A stretch of 64,000 nt of DNA from Gracilaria gracilis. Lineage: Eukaryota; Rhodophyta; Florideophyceae; Gracilariales; Gracilariaceae. The position numbers were made by a program, and so were the translations under genes. Positions within the stretch are counted from its first letter, which is position 1. Every line of letters starts with the position of its first letter. Positions 22,198-32,961 of the stretch are shown here, one piece after another. The stretch is from the NCBI GenBank assembly GCA_030374805.1, contig JARGSG010000189.1, positions 682,001 through 746,000 of the forward strand, given 5' to 3'. The notes below the pieces were generated by a model, which searched no databases, was not told where the DNA came from, and worked only from the letters and a program-made list of their open reading frames with translations.

Positions 22198-24495
22198 CTA
22201 GGGCAGCCCAACTTGAATAGGATCAGAGGACAAAAGAGTGTAAACTAGAACAAATGTTATCGATCCAAAAATAAAGATCATGCGTCCTATGGTAACCAAA
22301 TTGATATATGACCAAGGCACATATAACTTGCCACTTGAATGGTGTGCAGCAAACTGATCACACCTTCCATGCACAACGTCGGTCAACATCCATCCAGAGG
22401 TATATGGTCGGAAGCACAAAAAAACAACCAGTAAATGGGGTAACGCGCTGGCAGCAGTAAACCCAATGGCCATTGCCATTGGAAACAAATCTCCATTTGC
22501 AATTGATATACGATTTCCATCGATCGTCGTGTCTACGGTGGGAGGTCGTGCAATTCCCCATACCACTGAAACAATCAGCACAATTGCAGCCAAAACGTTG
22601 AACCAGATTCGTTCCAGATTCTTCCAAACTTCCTTACTGTGGTAGTTGTTTTCTTCGCGATTCTTATCTGTCTTACTTTTAAAAGACAAAGTTCCAGCCC
22701 CGCCTTGACTTTGTTGTTGATTCACAACCATTTCGACGTATTGATCTACCGATTCACTTTCTAACTTTTCACCATTCGAGATTGATTTGGATGTTCGCTC
22801 ACATTGTTCACGGGCTGATGAAGAGAATGCCACTTCGGAATCAAGCATACTATCTTCATCCCCATTATTGGAAGTACTCTGGCTATCATCCGTGTTTTCA
22901 CTATTTTCTTGCTGCTTTGTCTTCCGCGTGGGATCTGACTTGTCCGTAACCTTGAAAACGATGTTCTCTCCGTTGAATATGTACTCAAAAAGGCCTTTCA
23001 TAGTGCTGTATCTGAACATAGTCTCAAATGTGAGATTACCAGCCGCCGATTTGTTAAGTCCCTTGCCTCCGGAGGTGAACAAGAAATGTGCCAGAGTTCC
23101 AAAGATAAGAACAGGTGCCAAGTAGATTATGAAAACCAATGGATACTGTACGTCAAGTGGAGTGACACCCCCTAAGAGAAGTGCGATTGAAGCTATGTCA
23201 AAGAACGTGAAAGTGAAGGACATCAGTCTTCCGAGTCCCATGTTAAAGTACATGAGTTTTTGAATCATCGTCAAACCCCGGGCAGCAAATAGTCCATTCT
23301 TAGAAAACAAGATCTGCCAATCACCTTTCATCCATCTGGCACGTTGCCGCAAATTGCTACGAAGCGATGTTGTAGCCAGCCCAGTTGCAAGCGATTCATT
23401 CACATAGTAGGTACGGTATCCGAGGCTGTGGAATTGGAGCGACATAGCCGAGTCTTCTGTGACGGAATAGTACGGATAGTACTCTGCTTCTTTAAGAGCT
23501 GCTTTGCTGATGAGATTGTTAGTTCCTACCATGGTTGAGGCGTTGAACCAATCTTTCCCGTGCTGTACTACATCGAAAAACAACAAAGAACGCTGATCCA
23601 AAGGATCGCTGTCGTGGGGAGAGAGGTTGCGAAAATGCTGCGGAGTCTGCACAACGGCTAGAGTCTCATTAAACTCGTACAGACTGGAGTCTGGGTTCCA
23701 TACAAAATAGTACGGCATGAGACGTTGAATGATGTTTGGTCTTGGGATGAAGTCAGCATCCAAAGTGATCACAAGATCACTTTCAGTCCGTTTCAATGCG
23801 TAGTTGAGGTTTCCGGCCTTAGCGTGCTGGTGTTCCGGTCGAGTGACATAACACAAGTTATCGTGTCGAAGTTTTAGGTTAGAGATCATCGCTTCCTTCT
23901 GCGGGTCTTGTCCGTCGTCGCAGAGGTATACACTGAAAAGACCTTGAGGGTAATCGATTCTCAAAGCGCCAAGCACTGTCTCCCTCACGAGATTAACATC
24001 CTCATTGTAGCATGGGATGTACACGGCCACAGTTGGGTACATGGAGTATTCGGGTCTTGAACTGTAGTTTGGGGAGCGTAGAAAGTACGGCTTGATCAAG
24101 TGCCGCGGAATTCGTTTAAAATCGACACAGTTGCGTCTGAGAACATTCCATACTTGAAGCATTTGGAACAAAATCGGAATCACACATATACATTCCAGCG
24201 CAAAGAAAAAGATTTGATACGCAACGTAGGCTGGGGTTCGAGAGCGATCAAAAATGGAAATCGTTCTTCGGGCTCGGAATTGAAGATATGCGATCGTCGC
24301 GAGAACTTGTAACACATAAAATATACGTCGAAGCCGTGATTGCATTTTGGAGGCAGCTGTCTCCTCCATCCAATGACAGGGCATACCAGGGCGCCATTGA
24401 CCAGGGAGCTGAGGCGGAAGGGTAGGAGTGACACCGCTCCCGTCGGCCGAACGCCATCGGTGCAGAAAACGGTGCGTCTTGCGAGACTTAATCAT
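22198..24495 (-). CDS. Cellulose synthase catalytic subunit (GT2, UDP-glucose)
   Basis: A 765-aa processive family-2 glycosyltransferase that should polymerise UDP-glucose into beta-1,4-glucan at the plasma membrane. All four active-site signatures are present: DDG (residues 193-195, after FSVYLC), DAD (246-248), TED (346-348) and the acceptor-site QRARW (384-388). Two N-terminal membrane helices (about 57-70 and 91-115) and a C-terminal membrane bundle flank the catalytic domain. A roughly 130-residue acidic, Ser/Gln-rich insert (about 540-660) interrupts the C-terminal membrane half. There is no RING finger and no plant-conserved or class-specific region, so this is the bacterial/red-algal type and not the land-plant type. 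ATG 24495 gives full family length without introns. It could make a related beta-glucan. Confidence 0.92.
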   Translation of the reverse strand: MIKSRKTHRFLHRWRSADGSGVTPTLPPQLPGQWRPGMPCHWMEETAASKMQSRLRRIFYVLQVLATIAYLQFRARRTISIFDRSRTPAYVAYQIFFFALECICVIPILFQMLQVWNVLRRNCVDFKRIPRHLIKPYFLRSPNYSSRPEYSMYPTVAVYIPCYNEDVNLVRETVLGALRIDYPQGLFSVYLCDDGQDPQKEAMISNLKLRHDNLCYVTRPEHQHAKAGNLNYALKRTESDLVITLDADFIPRPNIIQRLMPYYFVWNPDSSLYEFNETLAVVQTPQHFRNLSPHDSDPLDQRSLLFFDVVQHGKDWFNASTMVGTNNLISKAALKEAEYYPYYSVTEDSAMSLQFHSLGYRTYYVNESLATGLATTSLRSNLRQRARWMKGDWQILFSKNGLFAARGLTMIQKLMYFNMGLGRLMSFTFTFFDIASIALLLGGVTPLDVQYPLVFIIYLAPVLIFGTLAHFLFTSGGKGLNKSAAGNLTFETMFRYSTMKGLFEYIFNGENIVFKVTDKSDPTRKTKQQENSENTDDSQSTSNNGDEDSMLDSEVAFSSSAREQCERTSKSISNGEKLESESVDQYVEMVVNQQQSQGGAGTLSFKSKTDKNREENNYHSKEVWKNLERIWFNVLAAIVLIVSVVWGIARPPTVDTTIDGNRISIANGDLFPMAMAIGFTAASALPHLLVVFLCFRPYTSGWMLTDVVHGRCDQFAAHHSSGKLYVPWSYINLVTIGRMIFIFGSITFVLVYTLLSSDPIQVGLP

Positions 24496-25509
24496 GAGAG
24501 GGTTTTGGGGGTTGCGGGCTGGGGATGTGGACTGCGGGATGCTAGTTCGAGAGATACAGGTGGTGATGAATGATATTGCTTGGGGTTTAAGTAAGTGCTT
24601 CGGGCTTGACGATGACGATGAAAGTCATTTTCATGGTCGTCAATTTGAGCATAAGGTGTATAGATTTTTTGTTTTCCCAGAAAGCTAGAGGGGCAGGGCA
24701 AGCATGGAAACGAAGCATTTTTTGTTTACGGGTGTCAGAAAAAGCTTGGGGCGGCGGCGAACAAGGAAAGAAGAGGCGAGTCGGGTGAATGCTGCAGAGT
24801 GTTGTGCATACAGCAACGTCACCTTGAAAAGAAGAGTTGTTGATGGAATATCAAAGCTCACCTTCACAATAACCTGAGTCAGGTTACCCGACGCAGCAGG
24901 ATTGAATAGAACCAGTTTTGCCCGTGGTAAATGCGTCCCATGCAGTATAATTTTGTGCGCATATGCGGCACACTGATGTTCGAATATGACATCATCTTTA
25001 ATGTTAGGGGTGTTACATCCCAGGCACATCTCTATAAAAGCCGCTGCCGGCCTGGTAGCGGTAACCTGAAGCAAGGCAAGGAAGCCAGAGCGAAAGGGGT
25101 GCCCATCGGGGTTTGCTGTTTCCCACCACCGACCTGTAACTAGTCAACACAGAGTTAGTACTGTGAAGCATGGTGTGCCATATTTACAAGCCAGTAAGAC
25201 ATGTTTAAAAACAACGGGAGAAGATATGTTGGACTAGAAGCATATGGATAAGAAGAAGTACAAGTGTGAAGCGCTCGAGGTGATTGTTTTACTACCAGAT
25301 ATTGAACTCGATGGATGGAACAGAAGAAATGCTGGAGTGGATTGCGTGACAACGCCTTGAAAGAGCGCTTCTATAGGTACAACGAAAAGCATGCTGTGCG
25401 TTTAAAGCAACATGAAAGCTTAAAAAGAAAGGGTGTCGTTTGCCGTTTCGAAAACGAAACCAAAAAGACAGAATTTTTGAAAGAAACTTTCAACTCAATG
25501 TACGTGTAG
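24496..25509. other. Upstream region of cellulose synthase; no gene recognised
   Basis: This holds the presumed 5' UTR and promoter of the minus-strand cellulose synthase gene. No second gene is supported. A TATA-like CTATAAAAG lies near 25032 on the plus strand, without a matching gene. Confidence 0.4.
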
Positions 25510-26230
25510 ATCACTTTGTTCACGGGCAAATGAAGGGAATTACACTTCGTAAGCAAGCATACCTTATACCATGCTGTGTACACTCTAAATGAACTTATCT
25601 AGAGCGGATTCTAGCTTCTCCACGAAGTAGTATCACATGATACGCCGAATTAAAGTAAGTCTGGGGCTGAAGGGCACATCCAAAGTGCTCACGAGGTCAC
25701 TTTCCGCAAGTCCAGAGCATGGTTGAGAAACACGTCAAAACGTGTTTGTGCTCTGGTCGTGCGACGTAGAACACATTTTAGTTTCTCAACTTGGTGATGA
25801 ACCAGGCTCGTATAGTAATACGTATTTGAAAGCAATCTCAGCTGACCGGAAGCCGGACAGAGGGTAGCACAATTTGTGTCTCATTACCGATTTTGTAGCA
25901 ATTCGTTTCGTACAAATGCTGCTTCGAAGAGACACCCTTGTTGCTATAAACCACCAGATTGAAGAACCAGGTTAAAAATTGAGCCTTGCATTACGTTTTC
26001 ATTGATTCTGGTCGCATTGTTGAGGATAGTCAATACTAGGAGCACCGAGCAGTGCGTCTTTTACGAGGTTTATTTCCATTTGGTCAAATTGGATGTGATC
26101 GCATAGGTATCGCATTGGGCAAAGTTTATTCCGGCAGGTTCTGCAATTGTGAGTGTTCGCTCGGTGGGGCTTGGTGATCTGCTGTTCCTTGTTGTACGCA
26201 GGACAGCGATTTGGAATGGATGGCAATGGC
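25510..26230 (-). pseudogene. Decayed tandem copy of the cellulose synthase gene
   Basis: Three stretches align, in the same order and strand, with the intact gene at 22198-24495. 25516-25565 matches the insert region at about 22803-22855 (shared TTGTTCACGGGC and CTTCG..AAGCAAGCATAC). 25655-25780 matches the DAD region at about 23748-23865 (shared GCATCCAAAGTG-type and GGTCG..ACACA). 26010-26090 matches about 23945-24000, with protein INLVKDALLGAPSIDYPQ against VNLVRETVLGALRIDYPQ. Large deletions separate them and frames are lost. Since even the fast-evolving insert region is recognisable, the duplication is not very old. It is too broken to be expressed as an enzyme. Confidence 0.75.
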
Positions 26231-26774
26231 GCGAGGCAACGCTGGCACGTTTTTCGCGCTACGTAAGAAAGCTGCGGCTGTCTACTGTTGGTAGCGTTGG
26301 TATCTGCAAAGGTGGCGACAGCGAAGGGGAAACGGAACGGACTGCAAATGTGCAGCGGTGATTGATTTGTGAGGGCAACAACGTGGCCACGCGCACAGCG
26401 CGCACAGCGCGCACAGCGACAAGTGTAAGTCGGAGGGGGGCGGAAAACAAGGAATCACGGCGCGGCGGGGGCCGCGTTTGAATTGTGGCGCGGCGCAATG
26501 GACGCAACGATATCAAAATACACGACAATATGTGAGTGAACTCGTTCGCTCGTTCAACAAACAAGGCACTGAAACGCGCGCAAAAGGCGCCGTGCAGCAC
26601 GCGCCGCCAGCCAGCATCCACGTTGCCGCTTGCGTGCGCTGTATTTTCCAGATATAGCCAGCACACCCTCCCCCTCCCTGCTGCTCGCACCTCGTGCCAC
26701 CACCCCACCGTCGTTCAAAACTGAATCGTCCGCCAACGCTCTTCCTCCTTCTTCCACCCTCCCCCCCCCCAACC
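26231..26774. other. Upstream region of the 26775 gene
   Basis: GC content climbs here. A short tandem of GCGCACAGC-type units lies at about 26393-26420 and a C-run (26761-26770) sits just before the start codon. No separate gene is supported. Confidence 0.4.
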
Positions 26775-27521
26775 ATGTCCGAACGCCTACACTACTTCAC
26801 GGAGGCCACCACCACTCCGGTCTCCTTCGACTGCGACGCCTCTGAAATCGACTCCGACCTCGACGATCTTCGCCGCCCGCAGACCGATCAGGACCGCCTC
26901 AAGATCCACACGCGCCAGCTGCAACTCTGGTCCGACGAGGCGCGCCGTCGTCTCGGCGCCTCTCTTCCGCCCTCCTCGCCACCGTCCTCCTCCCCGCGCC
27001 GCAACACCTTCTCCTCACCCGCGAACAACTCGCAGCGCACGTCGGCGTGCACTGCCGCCACCACCGATCGCCACCAATCCAACCTCTCCGAGCGCGCGCG
27101 CACGCCGCGCGCAAACGCCGCCGCCGTGCGTCGCTCGCACTCGGCGAAGAACCTGCGCATCCGCGTCACGCCGTCGTCGTCGTCGCGCTCGCTGTTGTCC
27201 GACATTGAGTCGGAGGGCGGTGGCGGCGGCGGAGGCGCTGTGGCTGCTGCTACCGCGCGGTCTGCGCCACACTCGCCGCGCGAGCCGAAGAGCTTACCGC
27301 CCATGCGCGACGAGAAGCTCTCGTTGGGAGAGGCGCCTTTGCCGGCCGCGCTCGTGCTCACGCCGTCTAGCGTGCAGCCCTTTGCGTCGGGCGAGCACTC
27401 GCAACTACAAGAGCGGGAGCATTCGGACGATTCTGAGTCGGCGCCCTTGTCCAGGCGACAGAGCTTCCACCGCCGCATCAAACGGCTGTCGTTGAGGCGG
27501 TGGCTAAGACGCCGCGCATGA
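26775..27521 (+). CDS. Uncharacterised Ser/Arg-rich protein, 248 aa
   Basis: A single-exon gene. I chose ATG 26775 (MSERLHYFTE) because its context is CCAACCATGTC; the open frame extends further upstream but only through Pro-rich, UTR-like sequence. An N-terminal acidic patch (DCDASEIDSDLDDL) and a short helix (RLKIHTRQLQLWSDEARRRL) are followed by a long low-complexity Ser/Pro/Arg stretch with a Gly run (GGGGGGG). The C-terminus is very basic (RRQSFHRRIKRLSLRRWLRRRA) with RRxS and KRxS motifs of the kind basophilic kinases use. No known domain. The strong GC bias is coding-like (GC-rich third positions), and a gene is more likely than chance. Role unknown. Confidence 0.6.
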   Translation: MSERLHYFTEATTTPVSFDCDASEIDSDLDDLRRPQTDQDRLKIHTRQLQLWSDEARRRLGASLPPSSPPSSSPRRNTFSSPANNSQRTSACTAATTDRHQSNLSERARTPRANAAAVRRSHSAKNLRIRVTPSSSSRSLLSDIESEGGGGGGGAVAAATARSAPHSPREPKSLPPMRDEKLSLGEAPLPAALVLTPSSVQPFASGEHSQLQEREHSDDSESAPLSRRQSFHRRIKRLSLRRWLRRRA

Positions 27522-27907
27522 TGCCACACGCATCGTGGCGCGGATGGCGGCTGCGAGCGTAAGCTGTTTGCGGCTGCCCATGTAGTTTGAGATTGTTTAG
27601 TAGATAACCCTTATATCCTATATGTATCTTGGTCAAAACATAAAAACAAGCTGGAGCTTTGTGTTGAAACCTTCGGCACTTTCTGAACAAGTCGCTCTCG
27701 AGTTCGGAGAGAAGTGCAATCGTGCCATTGGAAACAGCCCGTGAACGCGAAGCGCATTGCGCGCCGCGTCAAATCTCCCGATTTTTTCGCGCGCGCAACA
27801 GTGTGTAAGCAGGGAGGCTCCAGAGCCGCGACCTGCTGATCTTTCATCTTTCATTTTTACAAGCGCTCACATCGTCACCACTACCCTTGGTACGACGGTA
27901 CCCGCCA
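27522..27907. other. Spacer between convergent genes
   Basis: 3' flanks of the 26775 gene (plus) and STT3 (minus). No gene seen. Confidence 0.5.
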
Positions 27908-30354
27908 TCACACCCACCCCCTCGCGTTCGCTTTCTTCACGCGGTAGATGCGCACCATCCAATGCTCGCTGGTGAACGCCTCCTCAAAGTACTTGAGCCG
28001 GATCGACGCCGCGTCCGCTACCCGCGTCTTCCTCATCCGATCGAATGCCGTCCCGTCGCCAGCGTCCGCGAACCGGTAGTAGCACAAGTGGAACATCAGC
28101 GACTTACGCAGCGCCGGTCCAGCAGTCTGGTCCACAGTGTACGCCCCGTACGACGACAGATAGTCCTTCTCCCGCACTGTCTTGTCTACCGATCCCCCGA
28201 TTCTCACCATCCACAAGAACTTGTTGATGTCGTCGCCACTGTATTCGATCATTCCGCCAAACACCACCAGCACGTAATCCACGTCCAACTTGCGAACAAT
28301 CTTGTACGAAACGTCTTCCGGAGAGTTCATTGCCTTTCCGACAGTTGCAATGTGCGTGTTATTCCACGTGTTGTTGTCCACAATAACCGTGCGGTTGGCC
28401 ATCCCTGAAATCTGGTACCCATAATCCCACCAGGACATCACCTTGGCGTCCTCAGCCGTGTTCTGCCGCAGCCAGTAGTACGCCTCGCGGTAGTCATCAA
28501 AGAATATTCTGTCCCCATTTGCACCGCGACCACTCAGCACAATAGACGGACTGCTGTACGCCTCCGACGTTGCCCATATCGCATGTTTCACGTACTGGTA
28601 CAGCAGAGAGAATGAACCCGCAATCATGAAAAGCGCCACCGCTCTCGGGATCACTTGTTGTCGCGATGATTGCGCACGCGTTTCCTCAACTTTGGGCTGC
28701 AAATCCTCTGTCGCAGCTTCGGCTTTGCTTGCCTTTGACTTTCTCATACGAATCGTTTTCTTAGACTTCTTCCCCTGGTCACCACCACGCACTCCCGCCT
28801 TCTCAATTGCCTCGCTCTCTTGTCTAGGGGAACGCCGACGGCTTCTCTCTTCGCCACCAATGTTCAATTCCACGCCTTCGTCCGCAGCTTGCAACGATCT
28901 GAAGCAGCACTTCAACGTCTCAGAGATTCCAATAGCACTCAACATTGAAGCTGCTGGCGCAAGCACAAGCATGATTCTCACCATAACCCCAGAGAAGTAC
29001 ACAGCAAACGTGCCATAAGTCACCAAAAACATGTTCGCATCAGACAATTTCTTGAAGCAAAAGTACAACCCAATCGGCATAAGGTACACTGTAAGATGGA
29101 GATCGAAAAAGTAAGAACCCCATGCGGTGGGTTGATGCTCCGAAACTGACGCAATGATGGGAATATTGTTAATGGCATAAGTCGGATCCAAGAACTGGCG
29201 AATTCTGCCAGTCATACGGCCGTCACTGTCCAGCGCAAGGCAGATTGCCACGAAGAGCATCAGTATTGATAAGACGAAAAGTATGAGCCAACGAACAAAA
29301 GCTCGGAACACTTGTGGCTTTGTGAAGCTTCGAACCCAAGTTACAACGCAGTACAGATTGATGAGTCCAAAAGTTCCAAAGGCACCAAGATGCTCGTACG
29401 TTTGCACTGCATTGAAGCCCACAAATCGAATCTGCATAGAAAGTAGAGTTCCAAGAACGTAAAACGTATTATATGCAACATAAAGCCGATGAGAATAACG
29501 ACCAGAGAAGAGCATCACTAGAACATACACAGGAATCAAGTTAATCAGGAAAATATACCCACCCCAACAAGCAACCATGTACAGATACGATAAAGTAGCC
29601 AACCCAGACCAGAACAACGATCCGGTATTGACGGACTTCGTCCACAAGTAGAAGCAGAATATCATGGCCGTGATGGAAACGCCTTCATTATCATATGACC
29701 CGGCCACAGAACGAGAGATATACCCAGGCACAATGGAAACAATGGCAGCCGCGACAATTCCCGCGGCGGTGTCAGACGCTTCTTTAGTGAGCGCATAGGC
29801 AGATAGGGCAGTCAGCGCAGAGAACACAGGAGCTGTCAGCACGCAAACGTCTCTAATGTTAACCTGAAAACCAAGAGTGTGTAACACATTGTACATGAAC
29901 GCGGCAGTGTACATGATGCCGGGATAAACTGTACCGCCAACGATTCGACCTAGAGGGTACCATGATCTTGAATCAAACCAGTTCCAGAACTTGTACGTTC
30001 CTTCTTCTACAAGAACTCTGCAAACAAATATGACGAAACAAACAATAATTGGTTAACATCCATATGAATTGTGTATCGGATCAATGCATTCACCAAAGTA
30101 TATCGCTCGGAGACGCGTGGAACTTACCTTGTGCTTCGAAAGTTGAACCAAGGATCAAATTCGTGGATGATGCTCTCATATCGCAGAACAGAAAACAATC
30201 GAATCGAAAAGGATACCAGACATGTGAGCCCAAGCGTAAGGGTTCTTAGAAAGGCCTCCTTCTGCCTGGAGATGGGCAATGGAGAATCGTTTGTGTCTGG
30301 ATTTGGTCCATCTTCACTGATTTGCACGGTATCAACCGCGGGTGACAGCGCCAT
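27908..30354 (-). CDS. STT3: STT3 oligosaccharyltransferase catalytic subunit (two exons)
   Basis: This is the catalytic subunit that transfers the lipid-linked glycan to Asn-X-Ser/Thr sites in the ER membrane. Exon 1 is 30354-30128, the intron 30018-30127 (GTAAGT donor, GCAG acceptor, 110 nt) and exon 2 30017-27908. The product is 778 aa. Motifs: the first acidic motif HEFDPWFNFR (64-73), SVSEHQPTAW in the external loop (about 367-376), the sequon-binding WWDYGYQ (about 605-611) and the nearby DNNTWNN (DK-type region). About 11-13 hydrophobic helices precede a lumenal C-terminal domain. A Lys/Arg-rich cytosolic insert (about 450-530, GKKSKKTIRMRKSK) lies before the last helix. The splice is fixed by the continuous match FRSTR-VLVEEGTYKFWNWFD across the junction. 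Confident call. Confidence 0.95.
30018..30127 (-). other. STT3 intron
   Basis: A 110-nt intron. It starts GTAAGTTCC (first base 30127), ends TTTGCAG (last base 30018), and has a TTAAC-type branch candidate near the acceptor. Removal joins two halves of a conserved STT3 block in frame. Confidence 0.9.
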
Positions 30355-30969
30355 ATCGTGAAGCGCTTAAGGATGGAAGAAACGTGGAAGTCGGGATGAA
30401 CGTGAGTCGAATGATAAATCGATTCGCAGGCGAAACCACTGCACGGTTAGCGACTGAAAATGCTGGATCTGAGCTGGGAGTTGATACGGAGGAAGCGGAC
30501 AGGGGTGGAGCTGAACGCAGCTTTCGCTGCCTCGCTTGTATGCGGGCAGAAGATTAGCTGGTGCATGTACTGGCTGGCAACTTGAAGGCGTAAGGATGAC
30601 AAGCTCGTATTACCTTCGTCCCGATCCCGCGGCGGAGCTGCTATTGTGAAGGTTTGCTCTTCAAAGGATCAGTGGATCAAGCGCAGTCAACATAGATACC
30701 AATTTGATTTGGATACTAAAAACTTTTTGGCCGAAAGTTTTGCGTTTTCTCTTTGTATATTGAAATTGGGCGTGGTGGCTTCGCCGGAGAAAGATCTCTG
30801 CTCTATCCCGCGAACTCTTCCTTGGTGAAACTTGCATTGGGTTGGCAACTTCCTTGAATGGACTGGCGGGAATTGTACCCGCAAACGAGATGGCGGACGA
30901 TTGAATTATGGTCGGGCGAAGCTCATCATCATGATGTGACTACTTTTGTTCCTCTTGCTGTTTCATTAC
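30355..30969. other. STT3 upstream region; no gene recognised
   Basis: Probable promoter of the minus-strand STT3 gene followed by unassigned sequence up to repeat copy A. No supported gene. Confidence 0.4.
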
Positions 30970-31858
30970 TAAGGGTTACAATCTTAACTCAGAAGGTCGT
31001 TGGAAAGCCCAAACAAGTCTCCCATTTCTTGGACCACGGCATTCTGGCCCAAGTCACCACTTGGGCCAGAATACTATGTCGTTTGCTGTATTTGCTATTT
31101 CTATCCTGTATCCTTGTGGGAAACGATTGCTATGGTCGTTACGAAAAGAGAATAGCGCTGGTATAAAAAAATAGAAATAACATAAAAAAAAAGAACGCGA
31201 TTCCCCCTTGCACCTCGTAAAGGCTGAATTCTCGAATTCGGCCTTTCAGACTCGAACCCTGGTTCTGGCAGAAACACAACCTTCACGAAAGACCAACCCT
31301 CCCCGACTCCCATTAGGCCACAGCAACTTCTGTGATACAAGGAAGAATCGGAGTTGCTTCACGAGCGCTTCCAAACGGTATTTGAAGGCGAACACGGAGC
31401 GCAATTGTACCCACATTCATATTAACAATCAAACAATTGGAAGAAGAGCAACTGGTACAATCAAATAGCAATTGCGTGTTCATTTCACGACGGGCTTTGA
31501 ATGATTGTCGAGTGCATAACGTCTGTCCTTCGTCAAAACTTTTCTCTTTGCTTTTTTGTTTTGAAAAAGAAACAGTAACAAGAAAGAAAGAAAACCAATG
31601 ATTGAAGAGTATAGAAACCATGGCTTTGAATCATTTGTCTGCTTTCTTTATTCTTCACGAGAATTGTTCTGCTTGTTCGAGGGGTACGAGCAGAGACCAC
31701 CAACGGAAAGAACGAACGAACGAGCAAGCTATACAACGTCTGGTTTTGTTGAGCTTCTTCAAATACCATATAAATTAAATTAAGAAATTCGTTACTCTTC
31801 AGCTTCATTGGACCAAACAAGTACGAAAAGAAAAGCTCAACTGTTGAGCGTTGAGCCT
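30970..31858 (-). repeat. Interspersed repeat, copy A
   Basis: One of three long copies in this window (others at 34177-35138 and, inverted, 45280-46256). The core of about 700 bp is nearly identical in all three. Orientation is given by a tRNA-like Pol III module on the minus strand (A box TGGCCTAATGGG, B box GGTTCGAGTC, AAAGGC/GCCTTT hairpin, T-run). A second hairpin, ATTCTGGCCCAAGT / ACTTGGGCCAGAAT (31041-31072), lies at the left end. The copy stops about 170 bp before the GET4 start codon. The conserved 80-100 codon frames inside are not supported as genes. Confidence 0.85.
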
Positions 31859-32025
31859 CAACCCCCTCCATGGTGGAGAGGCGTCTTTTCTTTTCAGCGA
31901 GAGGGAGGAGAGAGCTTTGGTTCCAGAGGTACAAGCTTCCATCAATTTACTTTTCGCTTCTCCAGATCTAGTCCCTGTCGTCATCCACAGGTTGCGGAGA
32001 AGTTTTGTGGAGAACAACTTGGAAG

Positions 32026-32961
32026 ATGGCCTCCTTGAAGAGTTTACAGAAACGGTATGAACGAAGCATCGAAATCGAAGACTATTACGGTGCGGAACAG
32101 GCTTGTATGATGATGCATCATCGCTTAACGCAGGGCAAGAACCAGGCACCTGGTGACATCGAAAACGCGCTCAGTATTCTCCTTAAAGCCGCTGTTACTC
32201 TGTTGTCAAAGAAACAGGCACAAGCTGGTTCTGCCCTTGGATTGGCCGCTGTGCGACACTACGTAGAGTACAAGAAGAAGGTCGCAGATGAATCCGTTGA
32301 CGCACTTCGCAAAATTGCCGACGCTTATGATCCGACCGCGGGGAACGATTTTGAAGTTCGTCGCGAAAAGTTACGATTCTTGAAGGCCGCGTTAGCTTGG
32401 TCTGGAAGAGAGGACTGCTCGGGTTTCACAAATGGTCATGCTACGCTCAACGCTTTGACTGCTCGAGCAGCTGCAGAGGTTGAGAACTACGAGCTTTCTC
32501 AACAGCTGTACATCTATTCGGACGCACCAGAGGAAAGCGCTGCTTCCTTGTATAAGTATGCGTCAGACCACACAAATGTTGATGAGCATGGCTTGGCTCT
32601 AACGCGTGTTATCGTAAGATATCTCGGATCGGAAAACCTAAAGGATGCATGTGTCGTACGTGCAAAGTTTGCACAGCTCGCTGGATGGACCTCAATCGAG
32701 TCTGGAGGCGACGGCTCAAATACCCCTCCATTGGGAAACTTTTGCGAACTTCTTCTAAAGATATGTCAGTTGGAAAGAACGGCCGCACCTCTTTATCAAA
32801 AGATATGTCAGGTGTACCAAGTAGAGCTGAGTAGGGATGAAAGTTTATCACCCATTCTCACTAAACTTGGCACCAAGTACTTCGGTATCCAACCTCCTCA
32901 ACCAAGTGGGATGGCCGGCATGATGAGTTCCATGTTGCGCGGCATGATGGGCGCAAGCTGA
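32026..32961 (+). CDS. GET4: GET4/TRC35, tail-anchored protein targeting factor
   Basis: A 311-aa all-helical solenoid protein. In the GET/TRC pathway Get4 bridges the tail-anchored-protein chaperone (Sgt2/Bag6 side) and the Get3 ATPase in the cytosol. Visible match: N-terminal SLKSLQKRYERSIEIEDYYGAEQ, the ALAWSG..F and HATLNAL block near 120-140, LYIYSDAPEESA, and the typical C-terminal end LTKLGTKYFGIQPPQ followed by a Met/Gly-rich tail. Length fits the family (about 310-330). I chose ATG 32026 (GGAAGATGGCC). The frame is open further upstream but without ATG. Single exon. Repeat copy A ends just upstream and may contribute to the 5' UTR. Confidence 0.88.
   Translation: MASLKSLQKRYERSIEIEDYYGAEQACMMMHHRLTQGKNQAPGDIENALSILLKAAVTLLSKKQAQAGSALGLAAVRHYVEYKKKVADESVDALRKIADAYDPTAGNDFEVRREKLRFLKAALAWSGREDCSGFTNGHATLNALTARAAAEVENYELSQQLYIYSDAPEESAASLYKYASDHTNVDEHGLALTRVIVRYLGSENLKDACVVRAKFAQLAGWTSIESGGDGSNTPPLGNFCELLLKICQLERTAAPLYQKICQVYQVELSRDESLSPILTKLGTKYFGIQPPQPSGMAGMMSSMLRGMMGAS

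Noticed and set aside
26259-26776. Minus-strand frames upstream of the 26775 gene
   Set aside because: No domain; overlaps promoter and C-run; low-complexity only.
30858-30900. T-arm-like GCGGGAATTGTACCCGC suggesting a tRNA
   Set aside because: No matching acceptor stem, D arm or A box at the right distance on either strand.
31533-31934. Conserved ~100-codon frames in the interspersed repeats
   Set aside because: Copy C has stops in the same frame; conservation simply reflects recent copy age.
32005-32025. Seven extra codons upstream of GET4
   Set aside because: They begin with a non-ATG codon; the downstream ATG has good context and matches the family start.
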